Assembly (NCBI RefSeq): GCF_018991925.1
Contig: NW_024751972.1
Location: 1-64,000 of the forward strand
DNA from: Homarus americanus
Lineage: Eukaryota > Arthropoda > Malacostraca > Decapoda > Nephropidae
Reading direction: 5' to 3'
DNA: 64,000 bases
The translations under genes were made by a program, and so were the position numbers. Position 1 is the first letter of the stretch. Each line of letters begins with the position of its first letter. The notes below the pieces were generated by a model. It was not told the origin of the DNA and did no database searches. It saw only the letters and a program-made list of their open reading frames with translations. Shown here piece after piece: positions 11,968 through 22,159 of this stretch.

Positions 11968-12265
11968 AAGTCGTAACGGATAGTGGTCGGTAACGGACAG
12001 TAGCGGATAGTGGCAGTAACGGATAGTGGCAGTAACGGATAGTGGTCGGTAACGGACAGTAGCGGATAGTGGCAGTAACGGAATAGTGGAGTAACGGATA
12101 GTGGTTGTAACGGACAGTAGTGATAGTGGCAGTAACGGATAGTGGCAGTAACGGATAGTGGGTTTGGTGCAGTAGCGGATAGTGGTAATGGATAGTGGTT
12201 TGCAATGACAATAGCGGATAGTGGTAATGGATAGAAGTGGATAGTGGTGTACGGACAGTAGTGAC
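11968..12265 (+). repeat. ~16-bp minisatellite (CAGTAACGGATAGTGG)
   Basis: About 18 units with GGTCGGTAACGGACAG and TAGCGGATAGTGG variants. It degrades to the right. Confidence 0.94.
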
Positions 12266-12317
12266 AGTATCAGTAGCCGGGCAGTAATAGTAACTACTAA
12301 ATAATAATGAAATGTAT

Positions 12318-12915
12318 TCCACCTTTTCTCCCTCTCTCTTTTCTCCTCCTTCCTCCCTCCTCCTCCCTTTCTCCTCCTCTTCCTCCTCCTCCTCTCCCTC
12401 TCTCTCTTCCACCGACTTCCACCCACATCCTCCTCCTCCTCCTTTCCTCTTCTACCCACATCCTCCTCCTCCCTCCTCCTTTCCACCCACATCCTCCTCC
12501 CTCCCTTCCCTCTTTCTACCCACACATCCTCCTCCTCCTCCTTCCCCTTCTACCCACATCCTCCTCCTCCTCCTTCCCCTCTACCCATCCCTCCCTCCTC
12601 CTTCCCTCTTCTACCCACATCCTCCCTCCTCCTTCCCTCTTTCTACCCACATCCTCCTCCTCCCCTTCCCTCTACCCACATCCTCCTCCTCCTTCCCCCT
12701 CTTCTACCCACACATCCTCCTCCTCCCTCCTTCTTCCCTCTTCTACCCACATCCCTCCTCCTCCTTCCCCTCTTCCACCCACATCCTCCTCCTCCTCCTC
12801 CTTTCCCCTCTTCTTCAACACCCTCCTCCTCCTTCCCCTTTCTACCATTATCTTCCTTCCTCCTTCCTCTTTCCACCCACATCCTCCTCTTCCTCCTTCC
12901 TCCCACCACACTGCT
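12318..12915. repeat. Pyrimidine-rich minisatellite, ~28-bp period
   Basis: CTCCTCCTCC stretches are punctuated by a regular TCTACCCACAT or TCCACCCACAT motif, giving about 20 units. Pro/Ser/His frames are artefacts. Confidence 0.92.
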
Positions 12916-12967
12916 ACATGGGCTGTTTGGTGTGTGGTGTTAACCGGGCAAAACGAGACATGTGACC

Positions 12968-13026
12968 TTCCTTCTTCCTTCCTTCCCTTCCTTCCTTCCT
13001 TCCTTCCTTCCTTCCTTCCTTCCTTC
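12968..13026. repeat. (CCTT)n microsatellite
   Basis: About 14 CCTT units. Confidence 0.95.
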
Positions 13027-13101
13027 ACCACCTCTGACCACACTTCCTCCCTCACCAGTGTTCCTGGTCTCTGCTGTGTTTTGCTGTGTTGAACTGACTA
13101 T

Positions 13102-13102
<1 letters not shown>

Positions 13103-13182
<80 letters not shown>
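13103..13182. repeat. (AC)n microsatellite
   Basis: About 39 perfect AC units. Confidence 0.98.
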
Positions 13183-13186
<4 letters not shown>

Positions 13187-13228
13187 GGACCTTTCACTTG
13201 GTGGCGTTGGTGATATCGAAGTGACTTA

Positions 13229-13480
13229 GAAGGAGGGAGGGTTGGAGGGAGATAGGAAGGGAAGGAGGGATGGGGAAGGGGAAGATATGAAGAGAAGGAA
13301 GGATGAAGGAAGGGATGGAAGGAGATATGAAGGAGAGGGGATGAGAAAAAGGAAGAGGTAGGGATGAAGGGAAGGACGAAGGAAGAGGGAGGGATGGAGG
13401 GAGATAGGAAGGAAAGTAGGGACGAAGGAAAAGAGGGAGGGAGTGAGAAAGGGAGAGAAGAAAGGAGGGGAGAGCGAGTG
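13229..13480. repeat. Purine-rich GGAAGGGA-type tract
   Basis: Degenerate GGAAGGAGGGA repeat with GATGAAGG and GATATGAAGG variants. Nearly all purine on the plus strand. Confidence 0.88.
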
Positions 13481-13730
13481 GTCGGTCAGAATCAGATCAG
13501 GTCAGGGTCGGTGAGGGCGAGTCAAGGCTTGTATTGAAATGACATGTTGTGCCTCGGCTGCTGCCACGTCCAGCCTGGATCTGTCGCCCATCTATACGGC
13601 AGGTGAGAGACCTCCCAGGACACTTCCACCTGCCTCTCCCGCTACCTGACTCCTGGGTGTGTTGATGATCACCAGACCGACTGTAAACACATGGATGGCT
13701 TTTGGTCGTCGGGAAGTGAGCGTTTATGAG
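13481..13730. other. Unique island
   Basis: Non-repetitive, GC-moderate DNA with a CAG|GTGAGA donor-like site near 13601. No acceptor or coding pattern was convincing. Confidence 0.35.
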
Positions 13731-13734
13731 ATCA

Positions 13735-14265
13735 GGCGTCGATACCAGCTGATTATTATTTACTGTACCTGTGTGTGAGCCTATATGCGACAGGTGAGTG
13801 TTTAAGGGTACCAGGCGTCGATACCAGCGATTATATTATACCTGTGTGGAGCTCTTGCATGCTATAGGTGAGTGTTTAAGGGTACCAGGCGTCGATACCA
13901 GCTGATTATATTATTTACCTGTGTGTGGAGCCTTACATGCTGCAGGTGAACGTTTAGGGTACCAGGTGTCGATACCAACTGATTATATTATTTTACCTGT
14001 ATGTGGAGCCTTACATGCGGCAGGTGAGCGTTTAGGGTACCAGGCGTCGATACTAACTGATTATATTATTTACCTGTGTGTGGAGCCCATGCGGCAGGTG
14101 AACGTTTAGGGTACCAGGCGTCGATACTCAACTGATTATATTATTTACCTGTGTGTGGAGCCTTACATGCGACAGGTGAACGTTTAGTACCAGGCGTCGA
14201 TACCAGCTGATTATATTATTTACCTGTGTGTGGAGCCTTACATGACAGGTGAGCCATCAGTATCT
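13735..14265 (+). repeat. ~75-bp minisatellite carrying CAGGTGAG in most units
   Basis: Seven units: GGTACCAGGCGTCGATACC, ACTGATTATATTATTTACC, TGTGTGTGGAGCCTTACATG, then CGGCAGGTGAGCG or CGGCAGGTGAACG. Most copies thus contain a perfect or near-perfect 5' splice-site motif (CAG|GTGAG). The units are fairly conserved, suggesting recent amplification. Confidence 0.93.
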
Positions 14266-14548
14266 GGTGTTGACGAACACTGACTAGGCTAGATTGCGTT
14301 ACCTGTATGATTCATACCTGTGAAAGGGGAAGTCGGGTTTACCTGCGACAGAGACCAATTAGGAGCACCTGTCATCAACCAATGGCACTGACACACCTTT
14401 GCTATTATTCCTGCTGCACCTGACTTACAACTGACAGACAAATGTTAGAGTGGTATTCCCCCGCACAGAGCCGTAGTCATATTGATTTTTGCTGGCGTGT
14501 CTCTTTGTTTCACCTGAAGATAGACATCCTAACGCTACCTAGGCTAGT

Positions 14549-14592
14549 GTTAGGTTAGGTTAGGTTAGGTTAGGTTAGGTTAGGGGTTAGGC
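14549..14592 (+). repeat. Short interstitial (TTAGG)n
   Basis: About eight TTAGG units on the plus strand, ending TTAGGGGTTAGG. Confidence 0.92.
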
Positions 14593-14635
14593 TAGGGTGG
14601 GAAGCGGCTAATCTTCATATGTATAATCCACCAAG

Positions 14636-14765
14636 ATCAATCTCTGCCTCTCTCTTTATCAATTTTTTCTGTTTTACCCCTCTCTCCTCCTTCCTCCTCC
14701 TCCTTCCTCTCTCTCCCTCCCTCCTCCTCTCCTCCTCCCCCTCCCTCTCTCCCCCTCCTTCCCCA
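14636..14765. repeat. CT-rich low complexity
   Basis: TCCTCCTTCC-type pyrimidine tract. The adjacent 14766-14900 is a short unique island with no recognised gene. Confidence 0.85.
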
Positions 14766-14944
14766 AAAATGCAGAGACAATTTTGTGCCGCCACTTGCCT
14801 CCGATTACTGAGAGCAGAGTCTACAGCCACTTTCAGCTTACTTCAACTACAATGGCGTCCTCAGGCGGGCCACTCCAAAACTGTCTTCCTTAATTAAATC
14901 CACTTGACGCAAAGGAGAAGTCCCTATGAATTTTTTACGCCTCC

Positions 14945-15590
14945 TGCTTCCAGCCCCCCCCCCTGGTCATCCCTTCCCCTCCCCTCCTCCCTCCCTCCTC
15001 TTCTTCCCTCCCTCCCTCTTCCTCCTTTTTTCTTTCTGTCTCCGTCTGACCATGCTCTGTGCTTCTTTCCATCTGTCCTTCCTCCTCTTCCTCTTTGTCA
15101 CTTTTCTTGCTTCCTTCTTCCTTTCCTTCCCTTCCTTCCTTTCCTTCCTCCTTCCTTCCTCCTTCCTCTTTCATTTCCTCTGTCCTTCTGTCTCTGCTGG
15201 TTCCTCCCTCTATTTCTCCACCTTTTTTTTCCTTCCTCCCTCCCCAGGTTTGTTTTGACCTGTGTTCCCTCCTCCTTCCCTCCCTTGCTTCATTCCCTGC
15301 CTCTTTTTACTTTCTTCCCCACCCCTTTACTCCTCCTTCCGATTTATTCCATTTTTCTATATCTTCCATTTCATATCATTCTCTTTTAAACACCTCCTTC
15401 CTCGACCTCCTCTCACCCTCCTCTCACCCTCCTTCTCACTCTCCTCACCTTCCTTCCCACCTTCTCACCCCCTCACCTCCTTCCTCACCTCCTCTTCACC
15501 CTCTTCTCACCTCCCTTCCTCACCTCCTTTCTCACTCTCCTTCCTCACCTCTCTCTCATCTCCTTCCCCTTATCATCTTCTTTCCCTTGA
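14945..15590. repeat. Pyrimidine-rich tract
   Basis: CCTT and CTCC repeats. The right third becomes a TCCTCACCTCCTT-type ~12-bp repeat. Ser/Pro/Leu/Phe frames are artefacts. Confidence 0.9.
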
Positions 15591-15749
15591 TAAGGCTGTT
15601 GGCGAGAGGCCAAGAGAGGTGGAAGCTAAGGTTGGCAGGAGAGAAGGACAGGTTGAGAGAGGGGTGAGGCAGGTTGGCTGGTGAGAGAGGGCACAGGAGA
15701 AGTGAGAAGAGTTTTTTTTTTTATATATATGAACGACCTTTTTAACCTG

Positions 15750-15788
<39 letters not shown>
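15750..15788. repeat. (GT)n microsatellite abutting a LINE fragment
   Basis: About 19 GT units. The right edge joins directly to LINE-like sequence (GATTTAGACATAATG). Confidence 0.95.
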
Positions 15789-15789
<1 letters not shown>

Positions 15790-15860
15790 TTTAGACATAA
15801 TGTAGATATACTTATAGGCATAATCAGAGTTGTTTATTATTTTAATGATTAGATGGCGAG
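15788..15860 (-). mobile_element. Fragment of LINE 3' region
   Basis: GATTTAGACATAATG at 15788-15802 and CAGAGTTGTTTATTATTTTAA at about 15824-15844 occur in the same order as in the LINE 3' end at 58.67-58.77 kb (GATTTAGACATAATG ... GGAGTTGTTTATTATTTTAA). Orientation is therefore minus. The hairpin and ATT tail are missing and a GT repeat takes their place. Homology fades beyond about 15860. Confidence 0.6.
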
Positions 15861-15934
15861 GAAGTTGATCTTGTTTATCTATGTATAGTTACTTATTAAA
15901 CTGCCTTGCCCATATTCAGGTCCTCTTTGTTAAC

Positions 15935-16840
15935 CCTGTTAGGAGGAGGGAACACTATAACCCAGGAGACCACCTGTCAACCTGGTGTATCAGGAGGAGG
16001 GGAGCACTACCCAATCCCAGCAGACAGGAGGTGGCTGACCACCTGTCAACCCCAGATGGAGAACAACCCAGCAGGAGGAGGGGACATTCTCAAGAGGAGG
16101 GGCACCATCGTGGTCACCCAGCAGACGGGAGTAACCCAGCAGACAGGAGGGTTACCACCTGTCAACTCCCAAGACAGAGGGGCACCATCTGTCAACTTCA
16201 CTAAACCTGTCAACTCCAGACAGGGTAGTACCACAAACTCCCACAGAGCACCATCGTCAACCCAGGGAGCACTACCTGTCAAATCCAGGAGGCACTACCT
16301 GGGCAGAGCACTACCTGTCAACCTCAGCAGACAGGGTGGGGGGGCACTACCTGTCACCCAAGACAGGTGTGAGCATCACCTGTCAACCCAGAGACAGAGA
16401 AGGGGGGGCACCACCTGTCAATCCGCAGCAGACAGGAGTAGTGATGCAATTCCTGTCAACCCAGTGACATTAGGAGGCTGGGCACTACCTGTCAGACGGG
16501 TGGGGGTGCCCAGCAGACAGGGTGAAGAGGTAGGCACCACCTGTCAACTCCACAGGAGCAATACCTGTCAACCCAGCAGACAGAGGAGGCACTACCTGTA
16601 CCCAGCAGACAGGGAGAAGGAGCACTACTCACCCAGCAGACAGGAGGAGGGAGGCACTACCTGTCACCCAGCAGACAGGGGAGTATGGCACTTGGCTTCA
16701 ACTCCAGCAGACAGGAGGATGGGGGGCACTACTTGTCAACCCAGCACAGGGAGGGGCACTACCTGTCAACTCCAGCAGACAGGGAGGGGGGCACGCCTGT
16801 TCAACTCCAGCAGACAGGCGAGGTCACATCATGTCAGTGT
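15935..16840 (+). repeat. ~38-bp minisatellite (CACTACCTGTCAACCCAGCAGACAGG-like)
   Basis: About 24 highly variable units. Shared blocks are CACTACCTGTCAAC, CCAGCAGACAGG and AGGAGGGGG. CCTGTCAAC and GCAGACAGG are partly complementary (CCTGTC/GACAGG), so each unit can fold into a small hairpin. Confidence 0.93.
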
Positions 16841-16875
16841 AGGAGAGTGAGTGAGTGTCAGGTGCTTATAAGCAG

Positions 16876-17270
16876 CTTGCAGTTCCTCCCCCTCCCCCTT
16901 CCCTTCCCCTCTTTCCCTTCCTTCCTCCCAGACCTCTCCTCCCACACCCCTCCTTCACCTCCCAGATAGACGGTGCCCTGACATTGACCAAGAGGTGGAC
17001 GCACCCAGTGAGGATATCTCTCTCTCTCAAGATTATTTTTTTCTCTCATTAAACTCACAAGCAAACCTCCCAGTCTCTTCCTCCTCCTCCTCCTCCTCCT
17101 CCTCCTCCTCCTCCTCCTCCTCCTCCTCCTCCCCCTCGTCCTCCTCCTCCTCCTCCCCCTCGTCCTCCCTCTTCCTCCTCCTCCTCCTCCTGTCCTCCCT
17201 TCCCTCCTCCTCCTCCTCCTCGTCCTCCTCCTCCTCCTCCTCCTCCTCCTCCTCCTCCTCCTCCTCCAGC
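16876..17270. repeat. CT-rich tract and long (CCT)n repeat
   Basis: A CCCTTCC-type tract (16876-16965), a unique gap, then CCT triplets from 17078 to 17268 with CCCCTCGTCC interruptions. Reads as poly-Ser or poly-Glu on opposite strands. Confidence 0.93.
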
Positions 17271-17358
17271 AATCTCCTCCCAAATTGTAGCCCATTCCAC
17301 TCCCACGATTTTCCTTAAATCCAACCATTGAGAATTTTTCTTATATATATACTAAGAT

Positions 17359-17359
<1 letters not shown>

Positions 17360-17436
<77 letters not shown>
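17360..17436. repeat. (AC)n microsatellite
   Basis: About 38 perfect AC units. A shorter AC run lies at 17585-17615 and a CCT run at 17516-17534. Confidence 0.97.
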
Positions 17437-17438
<2 letters not shown>

Positions 17439-17583
17439 CAATACTAATTTAGTCCAAAACCCTACAATATATTTCTAAATTACAGAACTCATATATTTTA
17501 CAATCAGAACATTCTTTCCTCCTCCTCCTCCTCCTGCCTTTCCCTCCATGCTGGGAAGACTGCAGAGTCTCTTAAACTCTGCA

Positions 17584-17617
<34 letters not shown>

Positions 17618-17749
17618 GTCATTGAATACATGGACACACACAGACATGCCATTACTAACAGCACACACCTCTAAGTGTCGTATATTTAAATACACTCTCT
17701 GTTTCACCTGGATCTTGTGTTTAATAAACAAGGTGAGTATCGACGATCC

Positions 17750-18030
17750 CACTTCACCTCCTTCTCCTCCTCCATTTTCCCACACACTTTACCATTCTGT
17801 CCATCTTCTTCCTCTCAATGATGTCTATGTTCTTCTATTCTCTTCCTCTTCCTGCTTCTTTCTTGCTTTTTTCTTCCCTCCTCTCCCTCCTTCCTTCCTC
17901 CCTCTCCTCTTCCTCCGGCTTCTTCCTCACACCTCCAGAAGCCACACTCCACCAACTGCCACCCAGCCACCCGCAAAGACTCAGCAACCCATTCAGCCAC
18001 CCACCACCCCACCCACCTGACTCCACCCTA
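17750..18030. repeat. CT-rich tract then CCACCC-rich low complexity
   Basis: Pyrimidine-rich to about 17935, then CCACCCAGCCACCC. An AACAAG|GTGAGTAT donor-like site lies just upstream, at about 17733, without a persuasive acceptor. Confidence 0.8.
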
Positions 18031-18415
18031 ATACTAGTACCCACTATATAGCATACATGACTTTTAAACTGTCCACCCATCCGTTTTCCTTCCAACTCAG
18101 TCCATTTAGTTTAATATTTTATTATTTGCCCCTTCCTGTTCTTGGTGTGCACTGATACATCTAGAACCAAGAACAAGGGTTTATTTATCTTGAAAGGATC
18201 TCAACATGATCATGGCATCCCCCTCTCTTTCTTTCTCCCTCTCCCCAAATGATTGACTCAAAAGGAGGAGAGAAACACGGAGCGAGGAGAGAGAGAGAGA
18301 GAGAGAGAATATATCCTTTCATTGCTAATTCATACACGGTTTGTTACCCTAATTTATACAAATTATGATCATATGACGATAATGTAATAATATCGCCATG
18401 CCTAATTAACCATTA
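18031..18415. other. AT-rich spacer
   Basis: Unique, with a short GA run at 18284-18308. No gene-like feature. Confidence 0.4.
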
Positions 18416-18429
18416 CCTCTGGATCGCTG

Positions 18430-18520
18430 ACAGAGGCAAATGACGGGAAGAACTTGCCCAGTTTCACTCCTGAGGATGGAACCTGGTCCTTCCTGAGAGG
18501 CGAGCATGCTTGACCATTAC
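18430..18520 (-). mobile_element. tRNA-like (SINE-head-like) sequence
   Basis: On the minus strand TGGTCAAGCATGC resembles a pol III A box and AGGTTCCATCCT about 40 nt later resembles a B box with one key mismatch. A 'CTCGCCTCTCAGGA' middle part fills the anticodon-arm position. A tRNA-unrelated body (to about 18430) follows. It sits just downstream, on the minus strand, of a T7 run and a tRNA-Ser-like relic. No second copy in the window confirms it as a SINE. Confidence 0.4.
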
Positions 18521-18550
18521 AAAAAAACACTGGTCGCCACGAAAATCAGC

Positions 18551-18634
18551 ATCGCTGCGGGACAGATCCTGAACCCAGTGGGCAGAGCCGCAATGGATTT
18601 CAAGTCCCCAATCCACTCTCGACACCCAGCCTGC
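18551..18634 (-). pseudogene. tRNA-Ser(UGA)-like relic
   Basis: The minus strand carries GGACTTGAAATCCATTG, the typical anticodon arm of eukaryotic tRNA-Ser with anticodon TGA. A long variable arm of tRNA-Ser type (TGCGGCTCTGCCCAC) follows, then a decayed T arm (GGGTTCAGGATC). Upstream GTCGAGAGTGG matches the tRNA-Ser D arm/A box loosely. The 84-nt span is the usual tRNA-Ser length. The B box is broken and the acceptor stem does not pair well, so it is probably a pseudogene or SINE head. Confidence 0.5.
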
Positions 18635-18734
18635 ATGATCGCGGCACCCATCATACAGCCCCTCACGCACACCTTCCAACAGAGGGCCACACCTTTAACT
18701 ATACATGTCTGCAGTTTCATTACACCTGAAGGTC

Positions 18735-19140
18735 ACGCCTACTTTCAATTCTCACCTCTCACCCTCACCTTTCAATTCTCACCTCTTACCTGATTCCTCA
18801 CGTCTTCACCTGACCTCACGCCTCACCCTGACCTCATGTATCACCCTGACCTTACGCCCTCACCTGACCCCATGGTTCACCTGACTCTTGCTGGTCTTCA
18901 CCTGACCTCACCTCCCACCCTGACCTCACCCTGACCCCCTGCATGCCCTGCACTCCTGACCTTATCCCCACCCTTCTGACCCCACGCCTCAATCAATTCC
19001 TTCTTCCTCGCCCTGACCGGGTCACCTCTCCCACAACCCTCACCTCTCACCTCTTCACCTCCCTGACCCTCACCTCTTCCACACCCCCCTCACTCTCCTC
19101 CACACCCCACACCTTTCCCTCACCCCTCCCCTCACCTCTG
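18735..19140. repeat. CACCTGACCTCAC-type degenerate minisatellite
   Basis: Loose 12- to 18-bp repeats of CACCCTGACCTCACG and CACCTCTCACC. G content rises only through the TGACC motif. Confidence 0.8.
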
Positions 19141-19243
19141 GCTCCAACGTGCTAATGAAGACGGAGTTCTCATCAGAATAGACCTGGGAAGTTTTGCCAA
19201 AGCAGCTCTTGTTAATTAGTGTCAAAGAACCTTCCGGCCCCAA

Positions 19244-20025
19244 GGCCTGCTGCCCACGCCCACCGCCGCCCACCACCACCCACACCACCATCGCTGCCAT
19301 CATCATCACCACATCCACCACCATCACCACTACCACCTCCCACCAGCTCACATGCCATGTCCATCACCACCTTCCTTCCTTCATTCCTCCTTCCTCCCTC
19401 CTTCACTCCCCCCTTCTTACTTCTCCTTCCTTTCACCCTCCTTCCTTCTTTCTCCTTCCTTCCTTCCTCTTTCCTCCTCCTTCCTTCCTCTTCCTCCTCC
19501 ATCCCTCTTCACTCCTCCTCATTCACTCTCTCCTTCATTCCTCCCCATTCACCTTCCTTCCTTCCTCCTTCCTCCTTTCTTTCCCTTCCTCCTTCCTCAC
19601 TCTCCTTCCTTCAGTCTCCTTCCATCACTCTCCTTCACTCTCCTTCTCTCCTTCCTCACCTTCCTCTTACCTCCTTCCTTCACCCTTCCCTTCTCACCTC
19701 CTTCCTTCCACCTCCTCCTCCACCTCCTTCTTCCTTCACTCTCCTTCCTTCACCTCCCTCCTCTCCACTCCCGCTTTCATAAGCACCACTCCACTTGATT
19801 CCCCATACCCTGTCCCCACCACCCTGACCTCCTCACCCCCTCCTCCTCACACCCTCCCCCTCCCTCACCTCACCCTCCCTCACACCTCCCCCCCGCCCTC
19901 CTCATACCTCCTCACCTCCTCACACCCTCCCTCACTCCCTCCCCACACCTCCCTTGCCCCCTCGTTGTCCCTCCCTTACTCCCTCCTCACACCTCCCTGC
20001 ACCCCCTCCCCATACCACCACCTGT
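19244..20025. repeat. CCACCA start then long CT-rich tract
   Basis: CACCACC-rich to about 19350, then CCTTCCTTCCTCC repeats, ending in CTCACACCTCCC. All Ser/Pro/His frames are composition artefacts. Confidence 0.88.
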
Positions 20026-20075
20026 CCTGAATTTGACCCAGAAGACCTTAATCTCGACTCCACGATGGAATTATG

Positions 20076-20100
20076 ACCTAACCTAACCTAACACCAGGTT
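20076..20100 (-). repeat. Short CCTAA telomere-like block
   Basis: Three to four CCTAA units followed by CACCAGGTTAGG, a small inverted TTAGG. Confidence 0.7.
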
Positions 20101-20348
20101 AGGCTTGTGAGGAAAGAATGTTAAAACTGTGTGTGTGTGGTAGTAAGGAAATCATCTTGCTCTCCTTGTGAGTTATACCTTGTGGTGGTGGTGGAGAAGG
20201 ATGAGAGAGAGAGAGAGAGAGGTTTATTACACTGTAAGTGTCAGTTTTCGTGTCACAACCTACCTGATTTATGTGTATCTTTTGAGTATTCCTCTTTATT
20301 GTTTGTATGGTTTTTATATATATGTATGTTTATGTCTTGTTCCTGTTC

Positions 20349-20382
20349 GTGTGTCTGTCTATCTGTTTATCTATCTGTCTTC

Positions 20383-20416
<34 letters not shown>

Positions 20417-20560
20417 ATGTCTGTTTGTTTCTGTATCTTTTATATATTTGTCTTGTTGTCTGTTTGTCTGTTGTCTGTATGTCTGTGTGTGTGTGTGTGT
20501 TGTTTGTTTGTATCTTTTATATATTTGTTGTTGTTGTGTGTGTTTGTCTTTGTGTGTTAC
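20349..20560. repeat. GTCT and TTGT/GT-rich tract
   Basis: A (GTCT)n core at about 20370-20418, then interspersed TGTTTGTC and TGTGTG. Gives Cys/Leu/Ser/Val frames. Confidence 0.9.
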
Positions 20561-21110
20561 GTACATCACCATGTGAGTTACGCTTACGAGTGTTAGTTCG
20601 CCTGACTGTCGCACACTATAAACCCATCGCCAGTGGGTCAACCCTCGCAATGGTCATTTATACGAAGAATAGTCGAACGCATCATCGCCAGGCAGTCACA
20701 GTCTTTTCTAAAATCATTACATGCCCTTCTTTAACTATGCAGGACAACATCTTAACGGCTCAATGAAACACACTTCACAGATGGTGCTTATCATGGGTTG
20801 TTTCTAAGTAGTCTGTACCGTGGGCAGCAGGTGCAATCTGTCTCACACATGATCATGAAAACCAATCTACTCAGACATCCAACTTCATTCACACCGCCAG
20901 GCGTCAGCACTCCACGTCAATCACGCCACTAGAGGACAGCTCTGTGAACATGTCTCATTCACAGCATGGTTCACTCTGGCTCACATTACATAAACACCAC
21001 ACAAATGATCTTTCTTGTAGGTGGGTCTTGGCTCGTGTTAGAGCTACTCCTTATGGTAATATATGTTAACAATACAAACATGAGAAAAGAAATATTGTTG
21101 ATATGAATCT
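20561..21110. other. Unique region, nothing recognised
   Basis: About 550 bp of balanced, non-repetitive DNA. No domain or RNA gene seen on either strand. Confidence 0.4.
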
Positions 21111-21116
21111 CTTAGA

Positions 21117-21300
21117 CCTGGACTCTATATAACTTCTGACCCATGGTGAGCCTAAGACCTACCCAGAGAAGGAGAGAAACTCCAACCTCACATAACCCTC
21201 TGGACCCAGCGTGACCCCAAGACCACCCTGTAGAAGGAGAGAAACTGACCATAACCTCTGACCCAGTGTGACCCCAAGACCTTACCTGTAGAAGAGGGAA
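21117..21300 (+). repeat. Three ~64-bp tandem units
   Basis: Shared blocks are CCTCTGACCCAGTGTGACC, CCAAGACC, CCTGTAGAAGGAGAGAAACT. The last unit is cut at GAAGAGGGAA, where the possible exon below starts. Confidence 0.85.
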
Positions 21301-21356
21301 CAATACCTGAGAACGTCCAGCAGGTGCTGCATCACGTGCTTATCGTCTCCTCCCGG
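21292..21356 (+). other. Candidate 65-bp exon
   Basis: A TTACCTGTAG acceptor-like end precedes 21292, and CGG|GTGAGC, a good donor, follows 21356. The frame reads EGTIPENVQQVLHHVLIVSS, with protein-like composition unlike the surrounding repeats. I do not recognise the protein. The acceptor has a weak pyrimidine tract and lies inside a tandem repeat, which lowers confidence. Confidence 0.25.
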
Positions 21357-21495
21357 GTGAGCGAGCGATCTGTCAGGCTAAGACGAACCTCCCATGGTAG
21401 GCGTGGGCGGTACCAGGTCGTACACGGTCATTTTCGGGGTCAGTTAGTTACACGTGATGGACATGTTGTGTTGTGTGTTTTTCTGCGTCCTGTGT

Positions 21496-21497
<2 letters not shown>

Positions 21498-21535
<38 letters not shown>

Positions 21536-21612
21536 TCAGTATTTTTCTATATTTATCTATCTACCTCCTTATCTATCTATCTTCCCTCCTTATCTATCTA
21601 TCTATTTATCAA
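21498..21612. repeat. (GT)n then TATC tract
   Basis: A GT run at 21498-21534, then TATCTATC/TACCTCC repeats. Confidence 0.93.
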
Positions 21613-21894
21613 TCATGTGTACACGTCTATCCACATACATGTCATGACTGTTTGTCTGTCTGTGTATGTACAATGTATCTTTATATGTAAATCCGTACAC
21701 AGTGAATCACCTATAAAGAAGAAATCACCATTAAGAACTCACCACTTCACTAAGCCTTAACGAGCTCCATTTACTATCTGGGGAGCAATATTGACAATTT
21801 AGAGGATCACCTGAAGATTAAACATCAGCTTAACTGCCCTGGACTGTCTTTAAACACCAAGATGCTTTGTACGAGTATATGTACACACAGATAC

Positions 21895-22065
21895 ACCTTT
21901 CCTTTCCTTCCTTCCTTCCTTCCTTTCCTTTCCTGTCTCTCCCATCCCCTCTATACCATCCTACAATTCTTTTCCCTCCTTAATATCAGCATCCCTCCTC
22001 CCTTCCCTCCCCCTCTATCCTCCCCCCCCTCCCCATCCCTCCCTCCCCCCCAGGTATCTTCTTTC
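21895..22065. repeat. CT-rich low complexity
   Basis: CCTT then CCCTCC tract with a run of C near 22020-22050. Confidence 0.85.
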
Positions 22066-22159
22066 AAACAAATAGCTTCAACCATTTTATCTTGTGGGGA
22101 TATTTATAGCTTACCTTAGTTCCTCCCTCCTTCAGTCCTCCAACATTTCTAACACTAGC

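Noticed and set aside
17622..17735. Exon ending at AACAAG|GTGAGTAT
   Set aside because: The donor is excellent, but the only acceptor candidates are weak and the peptide is unremarkable.
20131..20766. 211-codon plus-strand frame
   Set aside because: The middle is GTCT/GT microsatellite; the ends are unrelated unique DNA with no known domain.
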